This document shows, one piece after another, positions 27,622-35,833 of a stretch of 49,192 bases of DNA. Under the pieces are notes generated by a model. It saw only the letters and a program-made list of their open reading frames with translations. It had not been told where the DNA came from and did no database searches. Source of the stretch: Acidovorax sp. SUPP3334 (GTDB taxonomy: Bacteria; Pseudomonadota; Gammaproteobacteria; Burkholderiales; Burkholderiaceae_C); NCBI RefSeq assembly GCF_030159055.1, contig NZ_BQXQ01000035.1, forward strand, positions 1 to 49,192, given 5' to 3'. Position 1 is the first letter of the stretch. Every line of letters begins with the position of its first letter. The position numbers were made by a program, and so were the translations under genes.

Positions 27622-28554
27622 ATGCCTTCTCACCCCGCCTGGCCCATGACCCCATCGCCCTCCGTGCCCTCCGTGCCCTCCGTGCCCTCCGCGCCGCCCG
27701 TGTCCTCTGCGCCTTCTGCGCCGTCCAGGCACCCCTCCCGTTTCTGGGCCGAGTGGTCCGCGCGCGATTTCGCGCAGGCCCAGGCATCGGGCCTGGCCGC
27801 CGAAACCGTGGCCGTGCTGCCGGTGGCGGCCATCGAGCAGCACGGGCCGCATCTGCCGCTCAGCGTGGACGCCGCACTGCTGCAGGGCGTGATCGATGCC
27901 GCGCTGCCCCTGCTGCCGGGCCACCTGCCGGCCGTGTTTCTGCCGCCCCAGAACGTGGGCCTCAGCACAGAGCACACGGCGTATGCGGGCACCCTCACGC
28001 TCAAGCCCGCCACCCTCATCGCGCTGTGGACCGAACTGGGCGAATGCGTGGCCCGCGCGGGGTTCAAGAAACTGTTGCTGCTCAACGGCCACGGCGGCCA
28101 GGTGAGCGTGATGGACATCGTGGCGCGCGAGCTGCGCCTGCACTGCGGCCTGCTGGTGTACAGCGCCAGCTGGTTCAGCCTGCCGCTGCCCGAAGCGGTG
28201 AGCGGGCTGTTCAGCGCCGACGAGCACCGCTTCGGCATCCACGGCGGAGAGATCGAGACATCGATGATGCTGCACCTGGCGCCCGGCACGGTGCGCATGG
28301 ACCATGCGCAGCATTGGCGATCCACCTCGCAGGACCGAGCCGAGCGCTACGCCATTCTTGGCAACGGCAAGAGCGCCAAGATGGGCTGGGCCATGCAGGA
28401 TTACCACCCGGCCGGCGCGGTCGGCAATGCCGCCGGCGCGACCGCCGAGAAGGGGCGTGCGGTCGTGCAGGCCGCAGCGGCGGGACTGGCGCAGTTGCTG
28501 GGCGAGATCCACGCGCTGCCGCTGGAGACGGTCGTGGCCCGCGGATCGCTCTGA
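27622..28554 (+). CDS. creatininase-family amidohydrolase
   Basis: A metal-dependent hydrolase of the creatininase/MftE family. The signature is LPVAAIEQHGPHLPLSVDA with the ligands E, H and D; then VGLSTEHTAYAGTLTL, LLLNGHGGQVS and IHGGEIETSMMLHL complete the site. The core from about residue 35 is full length. The first 35 residues are a Pro/Ser/Val low-complexity leader encoded by a 9-base tandem repeat, so the start is unsure (27622, 27646, or a downstream GTG). It follows a sulfatase gene by about 30 bases; a shared catabolic role is plausible but unproven. Confidence 0.85.
   Translation: MPSHPAWPMTPSPSVPSVPSVPSAPPVSSAPSAPSRHPSRFWAEWSARDFAQAQASGLAAETVAVLPVAAIEQHGPHLPLSVDAALLQGVIDAALPLLPGHLPAVFLPPQNVGLSTEHTAYAGTLTLKPATLIALWTELGECVARAGFKKLLLLNGHGGQVSVMDIVARELRLHCGLLVYSASWFSLPLPEAVSGLFSADEHRFGIHGGEIETSMMLHLAPGTVRMDHAQHWRSTSQDRAERYAILGNGKSAKMGWAMQDYHPAGAVGNAAGATAEKGRAVVQAAAAGLAQLLGEIHALPLETVVARGSL
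27658..27693 (+). repeat. 9-bp tandem repeat, four units
   Basis: Four units of ccctccgtg (last one ccctccgcg) encode the PSVPSVPSVPSAP stretch in the leader of the creatininase-family protein. Slippage would add or remove three residues without a frameshift. Confidence 0.9.
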
Positions 28555-28621
28555 AGCGCTGCCGTGCTTGCGCACGGCTCCCATGGCACCGCAGTGCAGC
28601 GGCGCAGCGGCGTCGTAAAGA

Positions 28622-29014
28622 TCAAGCCAGCGGAAGCGCGATGCCCGATTCGGCAAACACATCGCGAACGACCGACAGCCCGTTGAGCGCTGCCGGAAAC
28701 CCCGCATAGACCGCCATCTGCATCACCACTTCCACGATCTCGCCCGGCTTGCAGCCCACGTGCAGCGCCGCATGCACATGCACCCGCAGTTGCGGCAGGG
28801 CGTGGCCCAACGCGCACAGCGCGGCCACCGTGGCCAGCTCGCGTTCACGCAGGCCCAGGCCTTCGCGTGCATAGATGTCGCCGAACGGAAACTCCAGCAG
28901 GTAGCGCGCGAAGTCGGGAAACGACTGCGCCAGCCCATCGACCACCGCCAGGCCCGCCGGGCCATCCACGGCATTCAGCATGCGCATGCCGCGTTCGCAG
29001 CGCTCGGTGCTCAT
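28622..29014 (-). CDS. carboxymuconolactone decarboxylase family protein
   Basis: A 130-residue all-helical protein. The family segment LRERELATVAALCALGHALPQLRVHVHAAL is followed by GCKPGEIVEVVMQMAVYAGFPAALNGL, with the usual E-x8-C/H pattern; the active-site Cys of the AhpD type is not in CxxC form here. It probably acts on lactones or as a peroxide-related enzyme; substrate unknown. Start 29014 is preceded by GAGGGGCGCAC. It is divergent from the truncated LysR gene at 29176, a common regulator-target layout, with the regulator now broken. Confidence 0.85.
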   Translation of the reverse strand: MSTERCERGMRMLNAVDGPAGLAVVDGLAQSFPDFARYLLEFPFGDIYAREGLGLRERELATVAALCALGHALPQLRVHVHAALHVGCKPGEIVEVVMQMAVYAGFPAALNGLSVVRDVFAESGIALPLA

Positions 29015-29175
29015 CGTGCGCCCCTCGGGGGTTTGCAAGGTTCTGCGCCGCGTGAGGGGTCGGCCCTGAGGACGCGGTAAAAGGCCATGATGGTCTCCTG
29101 AAAGGTGTGGAAGCCGCTCAATGTAGAGAGGGTGCGCCGCGCAGGCTATGACTGGTTTAGTGATACCTTTTTGAT

Positions 29176-29601
29176 ATGAAAAATCTACTCGATTCCCGCT
29201 CGCTCGCGCTCTTTCTGGCGGTGGCGGACGCACTGAGCTTTCGGCAGGCGGCCGAGGCACTGCACCTGTCGCAGCCGCCTTTGAGCCGTGCGATCCGGGA
29301 GCTGGAAGAGCGCCTGGGCACCCGGTTGTTCGACCGCGACACGAAAGGCGTGAACCTGACCGATGCGGGCCATCGGCTGGTGCCCTACGCGCGCAGCATG
29401 GCGAAGCTGCTGTGCGACGCGCAGGCCGCGCTGGCAAACCCCGGCATGCCGGCAACGCTGCGGCTGGGCTTTACCAGCGCGGTCGAGCCCGGCTGGTTTC
29501 GCGGGCTGGCGCAGCGGGTGCAGGCGGCGCACCCCGGCACCACGGTCTCCACCGTTTCCGACACGTCTCGGCGGCGGCGGCGCGGCCGACAGCGCCGCTG
29601 A
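29176..29601 (+). pseudogene. LysR-family regulator, truncated after the DNA-binding half
   Basis: The first 130 residues are a good LysR N-terminus: LALFLAVADALSFRQAAEALHLSQPPLSRAIRELEERLGTRLFDRD. The effector domain starts (ATLRLGFTSAVEPGWFRGLAQR) and stops after about 30 residues, near 29568, where the frame enters an Arg-rich run (RRRRRGRQRR) and ends. The rest of the domain is absent from the following DNA, which instead encodes part of an MFS protein. It was probably the regulator of the divergent CMD-family gene. The product may still bind DNA. Confidence 0.75.
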
Positions 29602-29748
29602 ACCGCCGCAACCCGCGTGCTGGAGCGGCATCTTCGCCATGGCGCTGTGCGTGTTCGCGCTGATCGCCTCGGAGTTCATGCCCGTCAGCCTGCTGACGCC
29701 CATGGCCGCCGACCTGGGCGTGACCGAAGGGCTGGCCGGCCAGGGCGC
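29585..29748 (+). pseudogene. MFS transporter, N-terminal fragment
   Basis: In frame with 29639, the residues IFAMALCVFALIASEFMPVSLLTPMAADLGVTEG are the first helix of a DHA1-type major-facilitator transporter, with the FMP motif of the AraJ/SotB branch. After GLAGQG the similarity ends abruptly at about 29746, where an antisense aldo/keto reductase fragment begins. About 55 residues of an expected 400 remain. Confidence 0.65.
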
Positions 29749-29988
29749 GAGCGCTTCGCGAACGATCTGGTTCGTGATGTGCGGGCCATAGAAATCGCTG
29801 GTGTCGATGTGGTTCACCCCGCGTTCCACCGCCTCGCGCAGCACGGCAACGGCCGCCGCACGGTCCTTGGGCGGCCCGAAAACGCCGGGCCCCGCAAGCT
29901 GCATGGCCCCATAGCCGAGGCGGTGGACGGTGCGGTCGCCCAGGGTGTATTGGAGAGAGGGGGCCGCGGGGTGCGTGGTGCGGGTCAT
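29740..29988 (-). pseudogene. aldo/keto reductase, N-terminal fragment
   Basis: From the ATG at 29988 the frame reads LGDRTVHRLGYGAMQL, then AVLREAVERGVNHIDTSDFYG and IVREALAPW. This is the first quarter of an aldo/keto reductase: the strand-turn RLGYGAMQLAG and the catalytic Asp/Tyr pair in DTSDFYG. It stops after about 80 residues at the junction with the MFS fragment. It is divergent from the mini-LysR gene at 30154, which is the usual arrangement of this enzyme and its regulator. Confidence 0.75.
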
Positions 29989-30153
29989 GGCGGTGCTTTC
30001 GGATGGAAGTGAATCGGGGCGGAAACAGGCGGGAGGCCGGCCAGGCACCAGCGCGTGGGGGAAGGCGCTCCCGGAGCCTTCACGAAGTCTAGAAAGCCCG
30101 GCACTGTTTGATAAGCCAACATAATCGGCACAGGCTGTGCAGGATTCAAAACA

Positions 30154-30492
30154 ATGGACATAGACCTCGGCGATCTGAACGCCTTCGTGGCGGTGGCGCG
30201 GGCCAAGGGCTTTCGCGATGGCGCACGCCTGAGCGGCGGCAGCGCGTCGGCCCTGACCGAGGCCGTGCGCCGGCTCGAAGCGAAGCTGGGCGTGCGGCTG
30301 CTGCACCGGACCACCCGCAGCGTGGTGCCGACCGAAGAGTGGCTGCGCCCCCACCTGGACAGCGGCGCGCTCGAGCCGGTGCTGGAGCCCTGGTGGCCGC
30401 GCTTTTCCGGCCCGTTCCTCTACTACCCGGGCCGCCGTCTGGTGCCTGCGCCGCTGCGGGCTTTCGTGGACTTCATCCAGGCCCGCCCCTGA
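30154..30492 (+). CDS. 112-residue mini-LysR: DNA-binding domain fused to the last strand of the sensor domain
   Basis: Residues 1-60 are a complete LysR winged helix ([16 protein letters not shown], then [22 protein letters not shown]). At residue 60-62 (VPTE/EW) the sequence jumps to what is normally residue 250 or later of the same family: [19 protein letters not shown], then [20 protein letters not shown]. About 190 residues of effector-binding domain are gone without loss of frame. The result could still bind DNA but not sense a ligand. It may be a pseudogene, or an active dominant fragment. Confidence 0.75.
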   Translation: MDIDLGDLNAFVAVARAKGFRDGARLSGGSASALTEAVRRLEAKLGVRLLHRTTRSVVPTEEWLRPHLDSGALEPVLEPWWPRFSGPFLYYPGRRLVPAPLRAFVDFIQARP

Positions 30493-30510
30493 ACGGGTGC
30501 GCGCCCGGGT

Positions 30511-31182
30511 TCAGGCGTGCGTCACCCAGCTCGCGTGCTCTTCGGTATCGAGGTGCGGCAGCGTGTTGAACGTCTGCAGCATGAGCCGCTTGGGGGCGAT
30601 GCTGAATTCGGTCACCGCGCTGTTGCGGATGCGCATGTTCAGGGCAATGGTCACCTCCGGCGGCGTGCTCAGCACCTCGCCCACGGCGGTGGAGATGGGC
30701 CCGCCGCTGGAGACCAGCAGCACGTTGTGGCCCACGTGCTGGCGGCGCACGTGCTCCAGCGCCGCACGGATGCCGCTGGAAAACGCCACCCAGCTCGGCA
30801 TGCCCGCCGGGCTGATGGTGCCGCCCATCCACTGCGCCAGCGCATCGCACAGCAGCCGGAAGTGGTGCTTGTACAGCTCCGGCGTATCGGGCCGGGGCAG
30901 CGGGTGCGGGTGGATCGCGGTGATGAGCGCGGCGCTGTCGTACTCGTTCAGGCTGGGCAGGGCCAGCGCATCGGGCGCGATCTGCAGGCCCTCGGCGATG
31001 CCCTCCAGCGTCTGCGCATGGCGGCGCAGCGTGCCGGTGATGACCGCGTCGAAGCGCACATTGCGGGCCCGCCAGTACTCGCCCAGGCGCACCGCCTGCT
31101 CGCGCCCGCGCGGGCTCAGCTGGTCGTAGTCATCCGCGCCAAACGAGGCCTGGCCGTGGCGCACGAGGTAGAGGGTTCCCAT
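30511..31182 (-). CDS. histidine phosphatase family protein
   Basis: A 223-residue phosphoglycerate-mutase-like phosphatase. It opens with TLYLVRHGQASFGADDYDQLS, the catalytic RHG motif, followed by LSPRGREQAVRLGEYW; the second His lies in HVGHNVLLVSSGG, where the usual GH is seen as VGHNVL. The start at 31182 is at the family position. Substrate cannot be read from sequence; such proteins act on sugar phosphates, cofactors or phosphoproteins. An AT palindrome stands upstream. Confidence 0.88.
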   Translation of the reverse strand: MGTLYLVRHGQASFGADDYDQLSPRGREQAVRLGEYWRARNVRFDAVITGTLRRHAQTLEGIAEGLQIAPDALALPSLNEYDSAALITAIHPHPLPRPDTPELYKHHFRLLCDALAQWMGGTISPAGMPSWVAFSSGIRAALEHVRRQHVGHNVLLVSSGGPISTAVGEVLSTPPEVTIALNMRIRNSAVTEFSIAPKRLMLQTFNTLPHLDTEEHASWVTHA

Positions 31183-31235
31183 GCCGGCGATTCTGGGCGG
31201 GGCCTGCGCACGCCTTTGTCTCGCGAGTGACGATT

Positions 31236-31252
31236 GCTATAATTTTTATAGC
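31236..31252. repeat. dispersed AT-rich palindrome, copy 5
   Basis: gctataa/ttatagc is a perfect 7-bp inverted repeat around ttt, followed by ctagtgctgattgctttgg. It sits in the 135-base gap between the threonine dehydratase and the phosphatase. Confidence 0.75.
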
Positions 31253-31317
31253 TTCATGCCCTAGTGCTGATTGCTTTGGAAGGCATTTCGATGCAGGTGT
31301 TGTGCCGAATCCGCAGT

Positions 31318-32346
31318 TCACAGCACGCCGGCGAACATCGGCGCATCCACATTCCCACCCGTGAGCGCCAGCCCCACGGCCAGTCCGGCCAGCGATGCGC
31401 GCTCCTGCATGGCGGCGGCGAACGCGGCGGCGCCCGCGCCCTCGGCCACGTTGTGCGTGTCGGTGAACAGGTCGCGCATGGCTGCGGCCACCTCGTCGTC
31501 GGTCACCTTCACCACATGGTCGAGGTGCGGGGCCAGGATGGCGAGCGCGGCGGGGTCCGCCACGCGGCAGGCCATGCCGTCGGCCAGGCGCGTGGTGACT
31601 GGCGCTTGCACCACATGGCCGGCGGCGATGGAGTCGGCGTAGGTGGTGGCGTGCGCGCTCACCACGCCGACGATGCGCACGCCGTGCCCCAGCGCGCGCT
31701 TGGCCGCGATGGCCGAGCAGGCGCCCGACCCTTGGCCGATGGGCACATACACCACCGCCAGATGCGGCACCGCGCGCAGGAACTCCCACCAGTACGTGGC
31801 CACGCCGCGCAGCAGGTCGGCATGGAAGCTGGGCACCATGTGCGCGCCGCGCTCGGCCGCCAGTTGCATGGCGTGCTCGCGCGCTTCCTGGAAATCGTCG
31901 CCATGCTCGATCAGCGTGACGCCCAGCGCACGCATGGCGGCGTTCTTTTCGACCGAATTGCCGCGCGGCACGACGATGGTGCAGGCCACGCCGTGGCGGC
32001 GCGCGGCCCAGCCCATGCTCTGGCCGTGGTTGCCGCGCGTGGCGCTGACCACTTCGCGCGGCAGGGCGCCGCGGCGCGCGAGCTGGTCGAAATACGTGAG
32101 GCCGCCGCGGATCTTGAACGCGCCCACCGGCGTGTGGTTCTCGTGCTTGAGCCAGCATTCGGTGCCCAGCCGCTCGCTCGACAGCGCCCAGCGGTACTGG
32201 GGCGTGGCGGCGAAGTCCTGGTACACGACCTGTGCGGCGGCTTCGATGTCGGCCAGCGTGGGCAGCGCGGCCATCGCCTGCACGTCGTTCGTTTCGGCCA
32301 GGCCGGGGCCGGGTGGCGTCTTGGGCAGGGCGGCGGTGGTGGTCAT
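31318..32346 (-). CDS. threonine dehydratase (PLP-dependent)
   Basis: A 342-residue fold-type II PLP enzyme. The cofactor lysine is in TPVGAFKIRGG near residue 75, the substrate-binding loop is SATRGNHGQSMG near 105, and the phosphate-binding Gly-rich loop is VPIGQGSGACSA. There is no C-terminal ACT or regulatory domain, so it looks like a catabolic or generalist dehydratase, not the feedback-controlled IlvA. The start at 32346 (MTTTAALPKTPP) is likely. It lies in a minus-strand run with VOC and PhzF genes. Confidence 0.9.
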   Translation of the reverse strand: MTTTAALPKTPPGPGLAETNDVQAMAALPTLADIEAAAQVVYQDFAATPQYRWALSSERLGTECWLKHENHTPVGAFKIRGGLTYFDQLARRGALPREVVSATRGNHGQSMGWAARRHGVACTIVVPRGNSVEKNAAMRALGVTLIEHGDDFQEAREHAMQLAAERGAHMVPSFHADLLRGVATYWWEFLRAVPHLAVVYVPIGQGSGACSAIAAKRALGHGVRIVGVVSAHATTYADSIAAGHVVQAPVTTRLADGMACRVADPAALAILAPHLDHVVKVTDDEVAAAMRDLFTDTHNVAEGAGAAAFAAAMQERASLAGLAVGLALTGGNVDAPMFAGVL

Positions 32347-32452
32347 GGGTGGCTTTCTTTTCGGTGAGCGGTGCAGGGCCGGGCGGTCGGTCGCGGTGGC
32401 CGCTGCACGGCGGGGTGGGCTGGAGGGGATATCAAAGGGGTTGGCAGCGCCA

Positions 32453-33151
32453 TCACGCCGCTTCGGAGGCGCCCAGCGTGACCGGGCCGCTCGGGGTGGA
32501 CAGCAGCGCCTGCAGACCGGGCGCGGCCGCGGGCGACACGGCGATCTGCGCGCTGAAGCCGATGGCGGCGCAGGCCGCGGCCAGCGCCGGGGCGTCGGGG
32601 TGGTTGAGCTGCAGCGATTGCAGTTGCACGCCGCTGGCGGGCAGGCTGTAGCAGGGGTGGCGGTCGCCCCACTGGATCAGCGTGGGCAGGCAGCCGCCCA
32701 TGAGGCGCTGGCCGTCCGGCCGCACGGTGATCTGCCACTGCAGCAGTCCGAGCGGCGTGGGGCGGCTGGCGGTGATGACCTCGCCGCGGTCGATGCCGTG
32801 CGCGGCCAGCGACGCGTGGGCGGCGGCCACGTCCCGGACCGAGGCCACCCAGTGGATCCACTGCGGGCCGTCACGCGCCACGCGGGCTTGCAGCGCGGCG
32901 TCGTCCATGTCGAACCAGCGTGCCCTCGCGGGCCGCGCGGCGGCGGCGGGATGGATGGCGATGATCTCCAGGTAGGCGCGCGGATGGGCGGCGCTGCTGA
33001 TGTTGATCAGCCGGTTGTGCGTGCCCATGAGCGGGTGCTCGCCCCCGGGCGCCGGCACCACGCCCAGCGTGTCCTGGCACCACCGCACACCGCTTTCCAG
33101 GTGGTCGGCCATCACCACCAGATGATCGATGCCGGTGTCGGGCAGGTTCAC
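32453..33151 (-). CDS. VOC-family protein, GTG start overlapping phzF stop
   Basis: A 232-residue vicinal-oxygen-chelate protein: the first module starts GIDHLVVMADHLESGVRWC and contains a conserved HPLMGTHNRLI and YLEIIAIHP, with a second half from about residue 130. The family includes glyoxalases and dioxygenases, but no substrate can be read. No ATG starts the fold; the GTG at 33151 overlaps the stop of the upstream PhzF gene as GTGA, with GAGG just before it, so the two are translationally coupled. Confidence 0.8.
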   Translation of the reverse strand: MNLPDTGIDHLVVMADHLESGVRWCQDTLGVVPAPGGEHPLMGTHNRLINISSAAHPRAYLEIIAIHPAAAARPARARWFDMDDAALQARVARDGPQWIHWVASVRDVAAAHASLAAHGIDRGEVITASRPTPLGLLQWQITVRPDGQRLMGGCLPTLIQWGDRHPCYSLPASGVQLQSLQLNHPDAPALAAACAAIGFSAQIAVSPAAAPGLQALLSTPSGPVTLGASEAA

Positions 33152-34023
33152 AGCAGCACCTCGCCGTTCACGCAGGTGACCGATCCGCCACCGATCCAGA
33201 TGCGGTCCCCGTCCTGCTGCACATGCACGCGGCCGGCGCGGCCGAGCGCGGTGCCCTGGCTGGCGATGTAGCTCGGGGGCGCCAGATGGGCGCCGATGAG
33301 CCACTGCGCCAGCGCGGCGTTCAGGCTGCCGGTCACCGGGTCTTCGGCCAGGCCGTTGTTGCCGGGGAAGAAGGCCCGCACTTCGAAGGCGATGTCGTCT
33401 TCGGCGTGCGAGCCCACCACGCCGACCTTGCCGCGCGGCCCCACGACGCCGACGTCGAGCTTCGACAGAATGGCGCTGTCGGGCTGCAGCGCCAGCACCT
33501 GCTCGGCGGAGCCGAGCATCACGCCGCGCCAGTTCGGGCCGTTGTCGCACCACGCGTGCGCCACGATGTCGCTGCGTTCGATGCGCAGCCCGCGCGCGAT
33601 CAGCGCCACGTCCGCTTCCGGCAGCGGCCCGCTTTTCAGCAGCGGCGGCGCGGCGAAGGCCAGCCGGTCGCCGTCACGGCGCAGCGTGATCAGGCCCAGG
33701 GCGCATTCCTGCACCACCACGCCCTCGGTTTGCGGCTGGCCACCGGCCTCCAGCCAGGCGTGGCAGCTGCCCAGCGTGGGGTGGCCGGCGAACGGCAATT
33801 CGCGCCCGGGGCAGAAGATGCGCACGCGGTAGTCGGCCCCCGCGGCGCGGCCCGCTTCGGTGGGCGGCAGCAGGAACGTCGCCTCCGACAGGTTGGTCCA
33901 GTTGGTGAAGTGCTGCATGGCCTCGGTGGAGAGGTCCGATCCATCCAGCACCACGGCCAGCGGGTTGCCGAGATAGGGATGCTGGGTGAACACGTCGATT
34001 TGTTTGAAAGGGCGTTGGCGCAT
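33148..34023 (-). CDS. PhzF-family epimerase/isomerase, paralogue 1
   Basis: A 291-residue PhzF-like protein that begins MRQRPFKQIDVFTQHPYLGN. The conserved acid lies in NLSEATFLLPP near residue 50, the loop LPFAGHPTLG near 80 is the family signature, and the second half contains AEDPVTGSLNAALAQWL. Length and layout are complete. Members isomerise or epimerise small acidic metabolites; the substrate is unknown. It shares near-identical N-termini with the gene at 34290, a tandem duplication. Met 34023 is chosen over an upstream in-frame Met because the fold starts here. Confidence 0.92.
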   Translation of the reverse strand: MRQRPFKQIDVFTQHPYLGNPLAVVLDGSDLSTEAMQHFTNWTNLSEATFLLPPTEAGRAAGADYRVRIFCPGRELPFAGHPTLGSCHAWLEAGGQPQTEGVVVQECALGLITLRRDGDRLAFAAPPLLKSGPLPEADVALIARGLRIERSDIVAHAWCDNGPNWRGVMLGSAEQVLALQPDSAILSKLDVGVVGPRGKVGVVGSHAEDDIAFEVRAFFPGNNGLAEDPVTGSLNAALAQWLIGAHLAPPSYIASQGTALGRAGRVHVQQDGDRIWIGGGSVTCVNGEVLL

Positions 34024-34289
34024 GGTGTGAACGGTGTGGTGAAAAGGTGAAAGGAGGACGTTGCGAGAAGCGGTTGAAGAAGCGGTGAAAGCGGCTGTCG
34101 AAAACGGCGTTGGCCCAAGCGTGCAGCGCCATGCGCCCATGCGGCGGCCCGGCGCGGTGCGGCGTCCGGTGAGAACGAGGCGGTGCCGCGCGCAGTGGCT
34201 GCGGGATGCGGCGCGCGGTGGCTGGAGCGGTCAGCCGCTCGGGATCGCGGGGTGCGGGCTCGGCGGCGGCGTGGCGGGCGGGCAGCGGC

Positions 34290-35156
34290 TCATAGGCGGG
34301 CGGTTCCCTCGATGCAGGTCAGGCTGCAGCCGCCGACCCAGACCTGGGCCTCGGCGTCCTGCGTGATGTGCACGCGGCCGGCCCGGCCCAGGCTTTCGCC
34401 CTGGGCCACCAGGTAGTTGCGCGGCGCCCGCCCTTCGGCGATGAGCCACTGCGCAAAGCTGGCGTTCAGGCTGCCCGTGACCGGGTCTTCCGGATTGCCC
34501 ATGGGCGCCGCGAAGGCGCGCACCACCACGCCGGGCCGGGTGGCATCGGCGGCCTCGGGGCCGACGTGGATCACGCCCACGTCCTGGCCCAGGTCTTTCA
34601 GGCGCGCGTGGTCCGGGCGCAGGCGGTGCACCGTCTCTGCACTGTCCAGCACCAGGCCCAGCCAGCGCGGCCCGTTGTCCAGCATTTGCGCCGCCTCGAT
34701 CTGCTGCGGCCGAATGCCCAGCGCCCCGGCGATGAGCGGCACCAGCGCGGGGCTGGGTTCGCTGCGGCGCAGGGGCGGCGCGGCGAAGGCCAGCCGGCCG
34801 TGGCTGCGCTGGATGCGCACCAGCCCCGCGGCCGATTCCTGCACCACCGTGGCGGCATCGTGCGGCTCGTGGCCGGCCTCCAGCCAGGCATGGCAGGTGC
34901 CGAGCGTGGGGTGCCCTGCAAAGGGCAGCTCGCCCCGGCGCGGCGTGAAGATGCGCACGCGGTAGTCGGCCCCGGCCGCGCGGCCGGCCTCGGTGGGCGG
35001 CAGCAGGAACGTGGTTTCCGACAGGTTGGTCCAGGCGGCGAAGCGGCGCATGTCGGCGTCGTCCAGGCCCTCGGCGTCCAGCACCACGGCCAGCGGATTG
35101 CCGTCGCCCGAGCGCTGGCTGAACACATCGATCTGCTTGAACGGGCGCTGGCGCAT
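34290..35156 (-). CDS. PhzF-family epimerase/isomerase, paralogue 2
   Basis: A 288-residue paralogue of the gene at 33148. It shares the identical opening MRQRPFKQIDVF, then NLSETTFLLPPTEAGRAAGA, LPFAGHPTLGTCHAWLEAG and PEDPVTGSLNASFAQWLI. The rest is clearly diverged, so the duplication is not recent. It lies 53 bases after the GST gene on the same strand and 266 bases before paralogue 1; that gap has no gene and shows only short low-complexity stretches. Start 35156 was chosen at the fold, not at the longer open frame. Confidence 0.92.
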   Translation of the reverse strand: MRQRPFKQIDVFSQRSGDGNPLAVVLDAEGLDDADMRRFAAWTNLSETTFLLPPTEAGRAAGADYRVRIFTPRRGELPFAGHPTLGTCHAWLEAGHEPHDAATVVQESAAGLVRIQRSHGRLAFAAPPLRRSEPSPALVPLIAGALGIRPQQIEAAQMLDNGPRWLGLVLDSAETVHRLRPDHARLKDLGQDVGVIHVGPEAADATRPGVVVRAFAAPMGNPEDPVTGSLNASFAQWLIAEGRAPRNYLVAQGESLGRAGRVHITQDAEAQVWVGGCSLTCIEGTARL

Positions 35157-35209
35157 GGCGAAGGAAGGTGCGGTTCGGTCGTTGAAGAAAAGGAGGGTCT
35201 GCGGGGCGG

Positions 35210-35830
35210 TCAGGCCAGCGGCAGGTCGATCACGCCGCGCGCGCCGGGCCGCCCCTGCAGGTTCAGGTACCACGCGTCCAGGTGGGTGCGCGCAATCCGG
35301 TCCTGGGGCAGGCCCCACCAGCGGTGGATTTCACAGCCCACGGCGATGTCGGCCATGGTGAAGCGCTCGCCCGCCAGGTAGGGCTGCTGCGCCAGGTGCG
35401 CGTCCAGCAGGTCCATCAGCGGCTCGGTGGCCGCCACCGACCGGGCGATCGCGTGGCGGTCGCGCTGCGCTTCGGGCGTGCGCACCCATTGCAGGAAAGC
35501 GTCCCGCCCGGCCGGGTTCAGCGTGGTCTGCTGCCAGTCCATCCACTGCTCGGCGACGAAGCGCGTGCGCAGGTCCTCGGGGTAGAGGGTGCCGCTGGCG
35601 TGCTTGGCGCACAGGTAGCGCACGATGGTGTTGGACTCCCACAGCGTGAAGCCGTCGTCCTCCAGCAGCGGCACCAGCCCGTTGGGGTTGAGCGCGAGGA
35701 ACTGCGGCTCGCGCACCAGCCCGAACTGCCCGCCCGCATCGGTGCGCTGCAGCTCCAGGCCCAACTCCTGCATGGCCCACACCACCTTGCGCACGTTGAT
35801 GGACGACAGGCGTCCCCAGAGCCGCAGCAT
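35210..35830 (-). CDS. glutathione S-transferase family protein
   Basis: A 206-residue GST. The thioredoxin-like half begins MLRLWGRLSSINVRKVVWAM (catalytic Ser in SSINVRK), with NPNGLVPLLEDDGFTLWESN carrying the cis-Pro and the ES pair. The helical half contains FTMADIAVGCEIHRWW. It begins three bases after the stop of the aminotransferase gene, so the two are in one operon. Substrate unknown; its position suggests work in the same amino-acid or small-acid pathway as the neighbours. Confidence 0.9.
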   Translation of the reverse strand: MLRLWGRLSSINVRKVVWAMQELGLELQRTDAGGQFGLVREPQFLALNPNGLVPLLEDDGFTLWESNTIVRYLCAKHASGTLYPEDLRTRFVAEQWMDWQQTTLNPAGRDAFLQWVRTPEAQRDRHAIARSVAATEPLMDLLDAHLAQQPYLAGERFTMADIAVGCEIHRWWGLPQDRIARTHLDAWYLNLQGRPGARGVIDLPLA

Positions 35831-35833
35831 GCG

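Noticed and set aside
34024-34140. Longer N-terminus of PhzF paralogue 1 from an upstream Met
   Set aside because: The extra residues are not family-like, and the paralogue shares the start MRQRPFKQIDVF exactly.
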